Origin: Synechococcus sp. PCC 7502 | GTDB taxonomy: Bacteria > Cyanobacteriota > Cyanobacteriia > Pseudanabaenales > Pseudanabaenaceae | Direction: 5' to 3' | NCBI RefSeq assembly: GCF_000317085.1 | Contig: NC_019702.1 | Location: 1,332,394-1,396,393 of the forward strand | DNA: 64,000 bases | Shown here: in pieces, positions 9,584 through 19,360 of the stretch | How positions within the stretch are numbered: the first letter of the stretch is position 1 | Layout: every line of letters starts with the position of its first letter | Made by a program: the position numbers and the translations under genes | Notes under the pieces: generated by a model | Told to the model about the DNA's origin: nothing | Database searches by the model: none | The model's input: only the letters and a program-made list of their open reading frames with translations

Positions 9584-10540
9584 CTAAAGCAGCATAGAAC
9601 CATTGGCATAAATTCCCGAACTAATACCACGATTAACTAAGCAATTTGCCCCAATAACTGTATTAGCTGGAATCATGGCATTACTTAAAATATAACTGCG
9701 ATCGCCAATAAAACATGGAGACTCTAACTTGGCATCGGGATGAACTTCGGCTCGATTAGCTATCCAAATCCCCGCACTCGGACTATGGGCGATCGATCCT
9801 AAATCGTAGGGAATTAATTCCTGTAAAATATCGATATGAGCTTGATAATATTTTTGCGGCGTACCCAAATCCATCCAATAGCCATCAGAGACAAAGCCCA
9901 TCATTTTTAAGCCCTGTTTCAAAGCCTCTGGAAATACTACTCTTTCAAAACTAAGAGGCTCACCCACGGGATAATCGGTAAAAACCCTAGGCTCAATGAC
10001 ATAGGTGCCAGCATTGATCGTATTAATTCCTTTTGCAAGAAAATCTACAGCTTGCGCGGGGGTTGGTTTTTCTCGAAATGCTAAGACTTGTGAATTTTGA
10101 TCTAATTCGACTAAACCAAAGGGGGTAATGTCCTCAACAGTCTTAAGCGCAAGGGTAACAGCAGCTTGGTTAGTTTGGTGAAATTTAATCAACTCCGCTA
10201 AATTTAAATCTGTGAGAATATCGGCATTAAAAATAATTAGGGACTCACCCGTGAAATATGGTTCTGCTAATTTAATTGCCCCTGCGGTATCTAAAGGTGT
10301 AGATTCTTCAATGTAGCGAATTTGGACTCCAAAGCGATCGCCATCCCTAAAATAATTAACCACTTGATGCGCTTGGTAATGCACATTGATCAAAATATCC
10401 GTAATACCCACAGCCCTGCAGCGACTGACCATCCATTCTAAAAATGGGCGATCTAAAAGAGGTAACATGGGCTTAGGGCATCCAAAGGTTAGGGGCTTTA
10501 GCCTTGTACCTTTACCACCAGCAATAATTATGGCTTGCAT
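9584..10540 (-). CDS. Sugar-phosphate nucleotidyltransferase
   Basis: The 318-residue protein opens with the nucleotidyltransferase signature AIIIAGGKGTRLKPLT, followed by PKPMLPLLDRPFLEW and FNADILTD (metal-binding Asp). The C-terminal 60 residues resemble a short left-handed beta-helix (CFIGDRSYILSNAMIPANTVIGANC). This matches the NDP-sugar pyrophosphorylase family, close to mannose-1-phosphate guanylyltransferase or glucose-1-phosphate transferases; the exact sugar cannot be read from sequence. It would supply activated sugars for surface polysaccharide or glycoconjugates, in line with the glycosyltransferase cluster elsewhere in the window. The start is ATG 10540. Confidence 0.85.
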   Translation of the reverse strand: MQAIIIAGGKGTRLKPLTFGCPKPMLPLLDRPFLEWMVSRCRAVGITDILINVHYQAHQVVNYFRDGDRFGVQIRYIEESTPLDTAGAIKLAEPYFTGESLIIFNADILTDLNLAELIKFHQTNQAAVTLALKTVEDITPFGLVELDQNSQVLAFREKPTPAQAVDFLAKGINTINAGTYVIEPRVFTDYPVGEPLSFERVVFPEALKQGLKMMGFVSDGYWMDLGTPQKYYQAHIDILQELIPYDLGSIAHSPSAGIWIANRAEVHPDAKLESPCFIGDRSYILSNAMIPANTVIGANCLVNRGISSGIYANGSMLL

Positions 10541-10653
10541 ACTTTAGGGTATTCAAAGGATATTGGGAGGGTAGGTTCTTCAAATAGCTTACTACCCATT
10601 AGCTTCAAGATTTTCTCACAAAACTTCTTGTAAAGCTTCTATTTGCTCCATAT

Positions 10654-11583
10654 TCATTTTTTAGGACTTAGAGCCGTTATTTGTAATTCAGGAGTCGAGA
10701 TAATTGAATTTGCCGATTTAGGCGTGAATACCAATGGAAGAGTCAAATCTTGATCTGGAGCTAATTTCCATAAACCCAAGACTGGAGCAACGCCTAATAA
10801 CAAGCCTAGCAATACGGGGATATAAATTCCTGCGGATAAGCTCAATACCAAAGCAAAGGTAAAGTTACCCAGATACATAACTACGGGGAAAGTAAGTTGT
10901 TGCTTAGTTAATACGGGCTGAGAATCCTTACCACCCATAATTGCGGCAACAGTCATAAATAAGGCACCTGTTCCCATCCATCCCGCAAAGTTTTGCAAAG
11001 GCATACCAAAAAATGCGCCATACTGTCCCCATTCCCAGAAAGGATAACGGGCTTGGCTCATGGCTGGATCAAGCACAAAATCCCAAGAAGTTAACATCAA
11101 TGCCCCAAGGGCGATCGCCTCTAATCTGTGCATCCAATGATTACCGTAACGCAAAGACACATTGGCAATTACAAAGCACACAAACCCCATATAAAACCAC
11201 GAAAGCGGAATCGTAAATGGCACTAAATCATTAATTTTTGCCCCCAGTCCACTGAGATAACCATACTTACCAAAGGGAAAGCCTGTACTTGTTCCCAGTA
11301 ATTCGCTGGTCAAAGAAATACCGACAGAGGGAATTAAAAATGTTAGTAGTCGCTTTGCCCCTAGGGTTTTCCACCCATAGATTGAAACTGCGATCGCCCC
11401 CACAATCATATAAAAAGCACCGCCACCTGACATCCCAAAGGAGAAAATTTGTAAGCCTAATTCAGAGAGATTTTCAATAAATTCAGGATGGGGCAGCACT
11501 AACAGTAACCCTGCCAGACCAAAAAGCATAGCTGATAGGTGAATCGATAAAGCCAGCCATTGTGTTGTTACGCGCCTCATCAC
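10654..11583 (-). CDS. cruF: Carotenoid 1',2'-hydratase CruF
   Basis: The 309-residue integral membrane protein belongs to the CruF/DUF422 family, which hydrates the psi-end of gamma-carotene derivatives on the way to myxoxanthophyll. I see seven or eight hydrophobic segments and the family signature GTSTGFPFGKYGYL (about 100), then VPFTIPLSWFYMGF and LTSWDFVLDPAM with a conserved Trp-Asp. In other cyanobacteria cruF is often followed by the glycosyltransferase cruG; no cruG is adjacent here, although the nucleotidyltransferase gene lies just downstream on the same strand. The start is ATG 11583. Confidence 0.88.
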   Translation of the reverse strand: MMRRVTTQWLALSIHLSAMLFGLAGLLLVLPHPEFIENLSELGLQIFSFGMSGGGAFYMIVGAIAVSIYGWKTLGAKRLLTFLIPSVGISLTSELLGTSTGFPFGKYGYLSGLGAKINDLVPFTIPLSWFYMGFVCFVIANVSLRYGNHWMHRLEAIALGALMLTSWDFVLDPAMSQARYPFWEWGQYGAFFGMPLQNFAGWMGTGALFMTVAAIMGGKDSQPVLTKQQLTFPVVMYLGNFTFALVLSLSAGIYIPVLLGLLLGVAPVLGLWKLAPDQDLTLPLVFTPKSANSIISTPELQITALSPKK

Positions 11584-11776
11584 ACAAACTCCATGAGATT
11601 AATAGTTTTAATGGTTATAATTCTAGTCTCAACTAATTGTTTAGATTTACTAATGGTTTAGATCATTCTAGGCACTAGATACTAACTAGATTACTTATGA
11701 GTATAAACGACTAACTTTTAGTTGGCACCCTTGATTGTAAATACGCTCAAGCTTAATCTAAAGTTTTAATCTAAAG

Positions 11777-13006
11777 TTAAATGGCATTAATTACAGTTTG
11801 GACATCCTTATCTCCTCGCCCTGAACAATTAAGTACCACCTTAAGATCAGAACTTAACTGCGGCATTAGAGTCTCTAGGTAGGCGATCGCATGGGCAGTT
11901 TCTAGGGCAGGAATAATTCCTTCTAACTTAGATAAACGCTGAAAAGCATCTAGTGCCTCACGATCGGTAACACTGTAATACTCAGCCCGACCTAAGTCCT
12001 TGAGATAACTATGTTCTGGTCCCACGCCCGGATAATCTAAGCCTGCACTAATCGAATGTGCCTCTTGGACTTGACCATCTTGATCTTGCAGTAAATAGCT
12101 CATTGCTCCATGCAGAACCCCAACTCGACCTTGGGTTAAAGTTGCAGCGTGCATATCTGTGTTTACCCCCTGTCCTGCTGCCTCAATACCGATTAATCTC
12201 ACCGTAGACTCATCCACAAATTCATGGAACAAGCCCATAGCATTAGAGCCACCGCCCACACAGGCAATCAATATATTAGGTAAGCCCTGCCATTTTTCCC
12301 AACATTGCTGACGGGTTTCTCGACCAATTACAGCATGGAAATCACGAACTAGCATCGGATAGGGATGAGGTCCTGCCACTGAGCCAAGAATATAGTGGGT
12401 GGTTTCTACGTTAGTAACCCAATCTCGAATTGCTTCCGAGGTTGCATCCTTAAGGGTACCAGTTCCTGATGCCACAGGTGATACCGTTGCTCCCATTAAG
12501 CGCATTCTAAAGACATTTAATGCCTGACGCTCCATGTCATGGACACCCATGTAGATCACGCACTCTAGTCCAAATCTAGCGCAAACCGTTGCTGTTGCTA
12601 CGCCATGCTGTCCCGCCCCTGTTTCAGCAATGATCCGCTTTTTTCCCATTCTGACTGCTAAAAGAGCCTGAGCGAGGGCATTATTAATTTTATGTGCGCC
12701 TGTGTGATTCAGGTCTTCTCGTTTGAGATAAATCTGAGCCGTACCGTAGTGAGCCGTTAGGCGTTCTGCTAAATATAAGGGGCTAGGTCTGCCCACATAA
12801 TCCTTTAAATAACCATCTAGCTCTTTGATAAAATCGGGGTCTTGTTGATAATGCTTAGCTGCTATTTCTAACTCACTGAGAGCACTCATCAGGGTTTCAG
12901 GTACATATTTACCACCAAATTTGCCAAATCTGCCTAAGCGATCAGGGCGACTTCCTAATATCTCGGTTGCTGGTTTGGAGGTAGGAGCAAGAGGGGTTAT
13001 GGTCAT
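11777..13006 (-). CDS. trpB: Tryptophan synthase beta chain
   Basis: TrpB condenses indole and serine to tryptophan using pyridoxal phosphate and works as an alpha2beta2 complex with TrpA. The 409-residue protein has the usual length. It shows [14 protein letters not shown], the PLP-lysine segment [22 protein letters not shown], the PLP-phosphate loop GGGSNAMG, and the C-terminal [10 protein letters not shown]. trpA is not adjacent, as is typical in cyanobacteria. A hairpin at 13108-13134 lies in its upstream region. Confidence 0.97.
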   Translation of the reverse strand: MTITPLAPTSKPATEILGSRPDRLGRFGKFGGKYVPETLMSALSELEIAAKHYQQDPDFIKELDGYLKDYVGRPSPLYLAERLTAHYGTAQIYLKREDLNHTGAHKINNALAQALLAVRMGKKRIIAETGAGQHGVATATVCARFGLECVIYMGVHDMERQALNVFRMRLMGATVSPVASGTGTLKDATSEAIRDWVTNVETTHYILGSVAGPHPYPMLVRDFHAVIGRETRQQCWEKWQGLPNILIACVGGGSNAMGLFHEFVDESTVRLIGIEAAGQGVNTDMHAATLTQGRVGVLHGAMSYLLQDQDGQVQEAHSISAGLDYPGVGPEHSYLKDLGRAEYYSVTDREALDAFQRLSKLEGIIPALETAHAIAYLETLMPQLSSDLKVVLNCSGRGDKDVQTVINAI

Positions 13007-13107
13007 GATTATGTAAGTTTTTTGTTTGAATATTATAACTGAACCAAATTTTTTTGCCTCTCAAATACAGTCTTTTATTACAGAGTACAGGGGCATAGTC
13101 CACCCAC

Positions 13108-13134
13108 TCCCAGCACTATAATCTTTCGCTGGGA
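13108..13134. promoter_or_regulatory. Perfect 7-bp hairpin upstream of trpB
   Basis: TCCCAGC (13108-13114) and GCTGGGA (13128-13134) form a perfect inverted repeat with a 13-nt loop, about 100 bp upstream of the trpB start. No T-tract follows on either strand, so it is more likely a leader structure or a protein site than a terminator. I see no leader peptide with Trp codons. Confidence 0.4.
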
Positions 13135-13148
13135 AGGGAGTAATAGCC

Positions 13149-13199
13149 AAAAAAATTCCACAACCGATCAGCTTGTTCGAGCTTGACATCGTGTGGAAT
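13149..13199 (-). terminator. Strong intrinsic terminator after the DUF3155 gene
   Basis: ATTCCACA (13155-13162) and TGTGGAAT (13192-13199) form a perfect 8-bp outer stem, with inner pairings CGAT/ATCG and GCT/AGC. Read on the minus strand the stem runs straight into a seven-T tract. It lies 66 bp after the stop of the minus-strand DUF3155 gene and isolates it from trpB. Confidence 0.8.
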
Positions 13200-13264
13200 A
13201 TGAAAAATATAAAAGTAAAATAATATGGATTAACTTAGATATTAATGTAGTCGAGCAGTAAAAC

Positions 13265-13579
13265 TTAGCGCATACTCGCCACCATCTCAAATTCTTCTCT
13301 TTCTTCAGGAGGCTTTAAGCTGGGGAATAAAAAATGATTTTCTTCAACATACTGCGCCCCAAATAGTCCCTTTTCCGCCCAGAAATAGCGATCAGTGGTA
13401 TGTTCGTTACGTCTTACCAAAAGTAGTGCTGGTGGCAATATTCCCGCCGAGTGGATAAACTTACGAGCCGCAGTAACTGGCTTGTCTTCACCACTGTCAA
13501 TATTAAACTGAGGAATATGCTCCAGAATCTTACGCCCTTCTTGGCGACGTCTGCTTTTGCGCTTGCGTCTTCTTGCCAA
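13265..13579 (-). CDS. DUF3155 family protein
   Basis: This small basic-to-acidic protein begins ARRRKRKSRRRQEGRKILE and contains PQFNIDSGEDKPVTAARKF, LLVRRNEHTTDRYFWAEKG and QYVEENHFLFPSL, matching my memory of the cyanobacterial DUF3155 family. Its function is unknown; the arginine-rich N-terminus suggests nucleic-acid contact. Start choice: an ATG at 13585 sits only 2 nt after the GGAGG ribosome-binding site, whereas a TTG at 13579 is 8 nt away and gives the N-terminus usual in relatives (first residues MARRRKRK). I prefer TTG 13579, giving 104 residues. A strong terminator follows. Confidence 0.8.
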   Translation of the reverse strand: MARRRKRKSRRRQEGRKILEHIPQFNIDSGEDKPVTAARKFIHSAGILPPALLLVRRNEHTTDRYFWAEKGLFGAQYVEENHFLFPSLKPPEEREEFEMVASMR

Positions 13580-13714
13580 CTTCATTACCTCCTATTACAA
13601 CTCTTGTATGTGATTAGGATTACAAAACCGAGTGCATTATACTGAACTTTTCCCTGAAATTTCAAACTTTCTTTACAAATGTTAGTTTGTCTACGCTTAG
13701 TCTATGGGCAAAAT

Positions 13715-14629
13715 TTACGAAAGACTCGTTTGCTTTTTAGGCTGAGATGGCACTCTAATCCTGATGGAACCAGTTTCAGGCAAAGGGGTATATTGCCCAC
13801 CCACAAAGTCTTTGCTTACCCGTAACCTTTGGCTATTAATAGCTATACCATTTTCCCGTACTAGCACCACTGAAATCCAGCGATCGCCCTCAGTATAAGG
13901 AGCCTGTCCAATTTTGAATATGCCTCCCGATCTCAATGCTTCTAAGTCAATGGTGGTATCCTTAATATAGTTGGACGGATTAACTTTTTCCTCAACTACA
14001 GCACCTAATAATAAACTAGCTTCTAAGGGTTCGGTCACGATCGCATCGAGGGCATACTGTCTACCAATACCAATTACTTCAGGTAAGCGTAGTTCCACGG
14101 AAGGTGGCTTTTCCCCAGAGGTTAAAGAACTTTTTTCTGAGAGAATATCTTGGTGTACGATTTGCCAGCCATCACTTTTGTTTTGATAGACTTGAACTGA
14201 AGTTAAATTTGCCAACAGCTTAAATTGCGACTGCCCCTGTCCTTGAATTCCTCTAATTTGCGTATTAGTTTCTACTCTATAGGTTTCCCCCTTAGGTTCA
14301 ATCTTAATGATTTCGGTGCGGTATTGCAGGTCTTTATATCTTTGCCACAATGCTTCTAGGGATTCTCGCAACTTTTGCTTTGTCAGCCCATCCCCGTGGG
14401 TAAATTCATCGGGATAGTATTTCATCACTGCACCTATGTCTCGTTTGTTGGCAGCACTATCAAGGTTAGAGATCGCATTGACCAAGCCCTGAGGAGCAGT
14501 AATAGATTTAATGGGAGCAGCAGAAACAGAATTATCTAGGGAATTAAATACGGGATTAATAAAAATACAAGAAATACTAGCGATCGCAGCAGAAGCAACT
14601 AGGATTTGAATTGGAATCAGTTTAGGCAT
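13715..14629 (-). CDS. Exported or membrane-anchored NTF2/SnoaL-like protein, unknown role
   Basis: The 304-residue protein starts with a short basic N-terminus and a hydrophobic stretch (IPIQILVASAAIASISCIFI), a signal peptide or anchor. Residues about 48-165 resemble an NTF2-like fold (VNAISNLDSAANKRDIGAVMKYYPDEFTHGDG, then SQFKLLANLTSVQVYQNKSDGWQIVHQD). The last 130 residues are a separate beta-rich domain (LPEVIGIGRQYALDAIVTEPL). It faces the lumen or periplasm if secreted. NTF2-like proteins bind small molecules or act as protein partners; no function can be assigned. The gene diverges from gapN. Confidence 0.65.
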   Translation of the reverse strand: MPKLIPIQILVASAAIASISCIFINPVFNSLDNSVSAAPIKSITAPQGLVNAISNLDSAANKRDIGAVMKYYPDEFTHGDGLTKQKLRESLEALWQRYKDLQYRTEIIKIEPKGETYRVETNTQIRGIQGQGQSQFKLLANLTSVQVYQNKSDGWQIVHQDILSEKSSLTSGEKPPSVELRLPEVIGIGRQYALDAIVTEPLEASLLLGAVVEEKVNPSNYIKDTTIDLEALRSGGIFKIGQAPYTEGDRWISVVLVRENGIAINSQRLRVSKDFVGGQYTPLPETGSIRIRVPSQPKKQTSLS

Positions 14630-14806
14630 CTATTTTTAGGACAGATTGAGACAGATTTTAGACAGGACCATTTTTAGTGCAGATGCGATCTAGGGTAACG
14701 CATAATTCTATTTTAGACCATGAACTATTTAGTCAACCTTAAAGACTGGGTTAGTTATAAATATAGATGGGAATATCTAAATGCAGTCTTAGTAAAATGA
14801 TCAGTC

Positions 14807-16426
14807 ATGAAGTTAGATCAAATTCAATCAATATTTCCAGACGAAGCAACTATTCCTCCTGAATTTCAGCTTGGTACACCGATTACCCAAAGAGAATACC
14901 TGATTAATGGTGAACTCCGCTATTGGCAGGGCGATTTACAGCAAGCCCGATCACCTATTTATGTTAAAACCGCCGCAGGACTATCATCAAAAATTATTGG
15001 CGAGTTTCCTTCCCTAACCGCAAGAGAGTCACTACAAGCCTTAGATGCTGCTGTTAATGCCTACAATTCAGGTCGAGGGGTTTGGCCCACCATGTCCGTA
15101 GCGCAGAGAATCGAGCATATTCAAGAGTTTACCTATCGCATGGGTGAAAAAAGAACGGAAATTGTCAAATTATTAATGTGGGAAATTGGTAAGTCCTATC
15201 AGGATTCAGCCAAGGAATTTGATCGAACCATTGATTATATAGGTGCCACCATCGATGCCCTTAAGGATTTAGACAGAGCGTCGTCACGGTTTGTGATTGA
15301 AGAGGGAATTATTGGACAAATTCGGCGATCGCCCCTAGGCGTAGCTTTATGTATGGGTCCTTGCAACTATCCCCTGAATGAAACCTTTAGTATTTTTATT
15401 CCTGCCTTAATCATGGGCAACACGGTGGTATTCAAGCCACCCAGACCTGGGGTCATGCTTTACTATCCTTTATTAGAAGCTTTTCGGGATTGTTTCCCCC
15501 CCGGTGTAGTCAATACAGTTTATGGACAGGGCAGTGTGATCATTCCGCCACTTATGCCTACGGGTAAAGTTGATATTCTCGGATTTATTGGTTCGAGTCG
15601 AGCCGCAAATGACCTAAAAAAGCTGCATCCCCGTTTACACCGCCTCCGTTGCGCCTTGGGTTTAGAAGCTAAAAATCCTGGTGTGGTTCTAGCAGATGCC
15701 GATTTAGAGCTAGCGGTCAAGGAATGTCTGCTAGGTACTCTTTCTTATAATGGACAACGATGTACAGCCTTAAAAATCCTATTTGTGCACCGAGATATTG
15801 TCGATGCGTTCCTAGAAAAATTTACCGATGGTGTGCAGAAGCTCAAATGTGGAATGCCGTGGGAGAAGGGGGTAGCAATTACGCCTTTACCAGAGGGTAA
15901 GACTAAGTATTTTACAGAACTGGTGGAAGATGCTAAGTCTCATGGGGCTGAGGTCATTAATGAAGATGGTGGAGCCGTGAATGAAACCTTTTTCTATCCT
16001 GCGGTGCTGTATCCCGCCAATGAAAATATGAAGCTATACCGAGAAGAGCAGTTTGGTCCAGTTATTCCCATTATTCCCTTTGATGATTTAGAGACCCCAA
16101 TTCAATACATTGTTAATTCTGATTATGGTCAGCAGGTGAGTATTTTTGGTACCGATGCTGATTTAATTGCGAGCTTAGTTGATCCTTTGGTTAATCAAGT
16201 CTGTCGAGTTAATATTAATAGCCAATGTCAGAGGGGACCAGATAGTTTTCCCTTTAATGGTAGGAAAGATTCGGCTGAAGGAACTCTATCCGTAAGTGAT
16301 GCTCTAAGAGCTTTTTCCATTCGGACGATTGTGGCAGCCAAAGATGCAACGGCAAATAAGGCAATGATCTCAAATATTGTCAGGGGACACAAGTCTAATT
16401 TCTTATCCACTAATTTTATTTTGTAG
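14807..16426 (+). CDS. gapN: NADP-dependent non-phosphorylating glyceraldehyde-3-phosphate dehydrogenase
   Basis: The 539-residue aldehyde dehydrogenase has the catalytic Cys in YNGQRCTALK and the general-base Glu in LGLEAKNPG, plus ALCMGPCNYPLNETF. The signature INSQCQRGPDSFPF near the C-terminus fits the GapN branch, which oxidises glyceraldehyde-3-phosphate to 3-phosphoglycerate with NADP and makes no ATP. This gives NADPH to the cytosol without going through 1,3-bisphosphoglycerate. It is longer than bacterial GapN (about 475) through an N-terminal segment of about 50 residues. A hairpin terminator follows. Substrate is inferred from the family. Confidence 0.85.
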   Translation: MKLDQIQSIFPDEATIPPEFQLGTPITQREYLINGELRYWQGDLQQARSPIYVKTAAGLSSKIIGEFPSLTARESLQALDAAVNAYNSGRGVWPTMSVAQRIEHIQEFTYRMGEKRTEIVKLLMWEIGKSYQDSAKEFDRTIDYIGATIDALKDLDRASSRFVIEEGIIGQIRRSPLGVALCMGPCNYPLNETFSIFIPALIMGNTVVFKPPRPGVMLYYPLLEAFRDCFPPGVVNTVYGQGSVIIPPLMPTGKVDILGFIGSSRAANDLKKLHPRLHRLRCALGLEAKNPGVVLADADLELAVKECLLGTLSYNGQRCTALKILFVHRDIVDAFLEKFTDGVQKLKCGMPWEKGVAITPLPEGKTKYFTELVEDAKSHGAEVINEDGGAVNETFFYPAVLYPANENMKLYREEQFGPVIPIIPFDDLETPIQYIVNSDYGQQVSIFGTDADLIASLVDPLVNQVCRVNINSQCQRGPDSFPFNGRKDSAEGTLSVSDALRAFSIRTIVAAKDATANKAMISNIVRGHKSNFLSTNFIL

Positions 16427-16447
16427 ATTTAGGTAGAAATTATTTTC

Positions 16448-16475
16448 AGGTGGGGGCTGCTTCCACCTTTTTTTA
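16448..16475 (+). terminator. Intrinsic terminator after gapN
   Basis: AGGTGG (16448-16453) pairs with CCACCT (16463-16468) and runs into a seven-T tract. It starts 21 bp after the gapN stop. Confidence 0.8.
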
Positions 16476-16529
16476 TTGGGCTTCTAGTTGAGATTTTAGT
16501 TACAGCCAAAATTATCGGTAATTAAATTA

Positions 16530-17738
16530 TTAAATTAAACGTAAAAACTTCTTTTTCCCCACCTGTAGAACTTTTCCTGTTAACTCTTGGGCGGAGCTAA
16601 AACTAAATTCAGGATTTTGGATTTTTTGACCAGCTAAGCGCACGGCACCATTATTAATCTGGCTAAGGCTTTCACTATTACTTTTGCACAAATTACTGAC
16701 TTTGAGAAGATAAAACAAAGGAACGGGGAATGTGATGCGATCAAGAGCAAATTCAGGAATTTCGCCTAGGTCTGTGGTATTGCCGGCAAGGACTATTTTT
16801 TCGGCATCCTGTTGAGCTTGGAGAGCCACTTCGAGACTGTGATATTGACTAACTATGGTTAAAGCAAGTTTTTTCTGATTTTCCCTAGGGTTAGAGGATA
16901 GGGAAGTTATATCAATATCAGTTAGTAACTCAAAGTAACTTTTAACTAAAGCGTCTGGCACTTTTTCCAGCTTGGAATACATGGATAAAGGGTCTTCGGT
17001 TAATCCCACATAGTTATCTAGGGATTTGGACATTTTCTGGACGCCATCTAAGCCTACTAATAATGGCAGTAACATCCCCAATTGTCCTTGTTTGTGTTCT
17101 TTAATTTGCAGATCACGACCGACAAGGATATTAAATTTTTGGTCAGTTCCACCTAGTTCCACATCGGAGGCGATCGCTACGGAATCATAGCCTTGCATCA
17201 ACGGATAGAGAAATTCATGGAGATAAATCGGAGTTCCTTTTTCATATCTTTCTGCAAATCCTTCCTTTGCCAACATCTGTCCTACGGTCATGCTAGAGAG
17301 CAGAGTTGTAATATCTTGGAGATTAAGTTTGCCTAGCCAATCACTGTTATATCTAAGTTCTAGGCGATCGCTACTAAAATCTAAAACTTTTTTTGCCTGC
17401 TCTAAATAGGTTTGGGCATTGTGAGTTACTTCATCAGGGATAAGTCTGGGACGGGCTTCGGATTTGCCTGTGGGATCACCAATTTGGGCAGTAAAATCCC
17501 CGATAATTAAAACGGCAATATGTCCTGCATCTTGAAATTGACGTAATTTTCTTAAGGCAACGGTATGTCCTAAGTGTAAGTCGGGACGGGTGGGATCAAT
17601 ACCAAGTTTAATTCTGAGGGGACGATTACCTTCGTTATGCGTTCCGCCGCTCTCACTAATTCTTGCCGCTAGATTTTCATTAGCATTGTTAGGAAATACT
17701 TCGACTACACCACGTTGTAATAAATTTAGAGAATCCAT
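16530..17738 (-). CDS. tyrS: Tyrosyl-tRNA synthetase
   Basis: The 402-residue class I synthetase charges tRNA-Tyr. It shows the HIGH-type motif [32 protein letters not shown], and the KMSKS loop [11 protein letters not shown]. An S4-like RNA-binding domain follows at the C-terminus ([12 protein letters not shown], ending GKKKFLRLI). The length is normal for the bacterial TyrZ-like form. It converges on gapN. Confidence 0.95.
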   Translation of the reverse strand: MDSLNLLQRGVVEVFPNNANENLAARISESGGTHNEGNRPLRIKLGIDPTRPDLHLGHTVALRKLRQFQDAGHIAVLIIGDFTAQIGDPTGKSEARPRLIPDEVTHNAQTYLEQAKKVLDFSSDRLELRYNSDWLGKLNLQDITTLLSSMTVGQMLAKEGFAERYEKGTPIYLHEFLYPLMQGYDSVAIASDVELGGTDQKFNILVGRDLQIKEHKQGQLGMLLPLLVGLDGVQKMSKSLDNYVGLTEDPLSMYSKLEKVPDALVKSYFELLTDIDITSLSSNPRENQKKLALTIVSQYHSLEVALQAQQDAEKIVLAGNTTDLGEIPEFALDRITFPVPLFYLLKVSNLCKSNSESLSQINNGAVRLAGQKIQNPEFSFSSAQELTGKVLQVGKKKFLRLI

Positions 17739-17853
17739 ATAACCAGACTAAACAACAAAATAACCCTGTGACATGAAGCTTTATTTTAATCCTAAACAAT
17801 GCCAGTCTTGAACTAAATAATCGAAGCTCAAAACTATCCTTAAATCATAATAA

Positions 17854-19296
17854 TTATTGAGGTCGTACTATCTTTAACGGTAATGGTATTACTTTAATTT
17901 TTTGATTTAGATCCGATGATTCAATAGATTTCTGAGTTACGGGTACATTTTTCAATTGAAATAAAACAGATATTTTTTCGAGTGTGAAAGGTAAGGCAGA
18001 AACAAGAATAGAGATGAACATTGCAATTAGAGCTACTAGAGTAGACATCATACCCGTATGCAAAGCTGGAGTAACCGTAAGTGATTGAAGAAGCTCAAAT
18101 GACTGATCAGTCAAATTATGAATAGCCAAATAAAACTTGTTTAAGTTTTCTGGTTTATTTTTAAATACTCTAAATAATTTGTCATTTCCAGTAACTATTA
18201 ACTTGGATTCGGTAATTTCTAAGCGAAATGGAGATGGGGTAGAAAATTGATCCTGATGAGTAGATATTCCCTCTTGATTACAATAAATAGATGGCAAGTT
18301 ATAAAATCCATTCTCTGATTTCTCAAAATCCGAATATGCTTGAATAATTGCTTTGAAAATTGGTAAATAAAGTTTGTATTTTACAATTCTTTCAAGGCTT
18401 CTTTGGAGAGATGTAGCATATCCTATTGCTTTACCCCAAACAAATGGGTTAAGAGTCCACTTTAAAAGAGGAACTTCATGAAAGAGGCTATTTTGAATCA
18501 TCAATACATCATCTCTAATTGATTTAAGCCTCTCTTCAAGATAGTTAAGATAGCGAAGAGTTTCCCAATCATGAGCAACAACTTGCCTTAAATGGGATTT
18601 ATCCCCAATGAGAAAGTAGTATGTTTCACCTTGGCTATATGTTTGAACTGGCATTGTCAAAGTAACTAAATTTTGATCAATTAGAGATATGGAAAAAATA
18701 AGATGCTGTATTTGAAATCCTCCACTTAACTGAAATTTATTATCACAAAAATCAACTGAATTTGATGTAAATATCCATTCACAAAATGCAGAAATCTTTT
18801 CTGAAAATTTTTTACTTACAGATGTTGAAGGTGAGCCAGTTTGGACATTATTTAATAAATATGATGTCTCAGATTCCTTTTTTATAAATTCTATTGCTTT
18901 TTCAACAGAATAAGAGTCATTTGATATATTTTGTTCAGAAATAAAAATTAAGCCGTCAAACTCTGTCCTTATATTTGTTACAATGTGAGTATAAGCTATA
19001 AATTTTGGTAATCCAATCACTGATGGACTATCAATTATCTCAATATTTCTAAACTCTTTAGTTAGCTCTAATTCATTCTTTAAATTAATTAGCTCATTAT
19101 ATTTTTGTTTATAGATATAGTTGATTCTTTTTAAGTAGCTGTGAATTGGTATATCTAAAGCTGGATCATTCTGATATTTAGAAATAAATGAGTAAGCATC
19201 CTCCTCAAATGGAGTAGTTACAATAAATTCATCTCCATAGTAAATACGAAATCCTAATCTCCAAATTTCTTTGACATTAATAGGCTTAATTTCCAT
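17854..19296 (-). CDS. AT-rich orphan gene, possible C-terminal membrane anchor
   Basis: The 480-residue protein matches no family I know. Residues 1-400 are soluble-looking, with helical stretches around 55-85 (RINYIYKQKYNELINLKNELE) and 255-340. A hydrophobic segment at about 415-437 (STLVALIAMFISILVSALPF) suggests a single membrane span near the C-terminus, with a 40-residue tail. The coding region is visibly richer in A/T than its neighbours and contains no GCGATCGC octamer in 1.44 kb, while nearby genes carry them. Both points suggest recent acquisition. It lies 64 bp downstream of the CysA-type gene on the same strand. Confidence 0.7.
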   Translation of the reverse strand: MEIKPINVKEIWRLGFRIYYGDEFIVTTPFEEDAYSFISKYQNDPALDIPIHSYLKRINYIYKQKYNELINLKNELELTKEFRNIEIIDSPSVIGLPKFIAYTHIVTNIRTEFDGLIFISEQNISNDSYSVEKAIEFIKKESETSYLLNNVQTGSPSTSVSKKFSEKISAFCEWIFTSNSVDFCDNKFQLSGGFQIQHLIFSISLIDQNLVTLTMPVQTYSQGETYYFLIGDKSHLRQVVAHDWETLRYLNYLEERLKSIRDDVLMIQNSLFHEVPLLKWTLNPFVWGKAIGYATSLQRSLERIVKYKLYLPIFKAIIQAYSDFEKSENGFYNLPSIYCNQEGISTHQDQFSTPSPFRLEITESKLIVTGNDKLFRVFKNKPENLNKFYLAIHNLTDQSFELLQSLTVTPALHTGMMSTLVALIAMFISILVSALPFTLEKISVLFQLKNVPVTQKSIESSDLNQKIKVIPLPLKIVRPQ

Positions 19297-19360
19297 ACTC
19301 TTTATAATCGTTCACCTTTTTATATAGATTATGATCATTTCAAGATGAATTAGTATTGTT

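Noticed and set aside
17854-19296. The AT-rich orphan as part of a defence system with the ABC ATPase
   Set aside because: The ATPase has clear CysA-type transporter features and normal composition; only proximity links the two.
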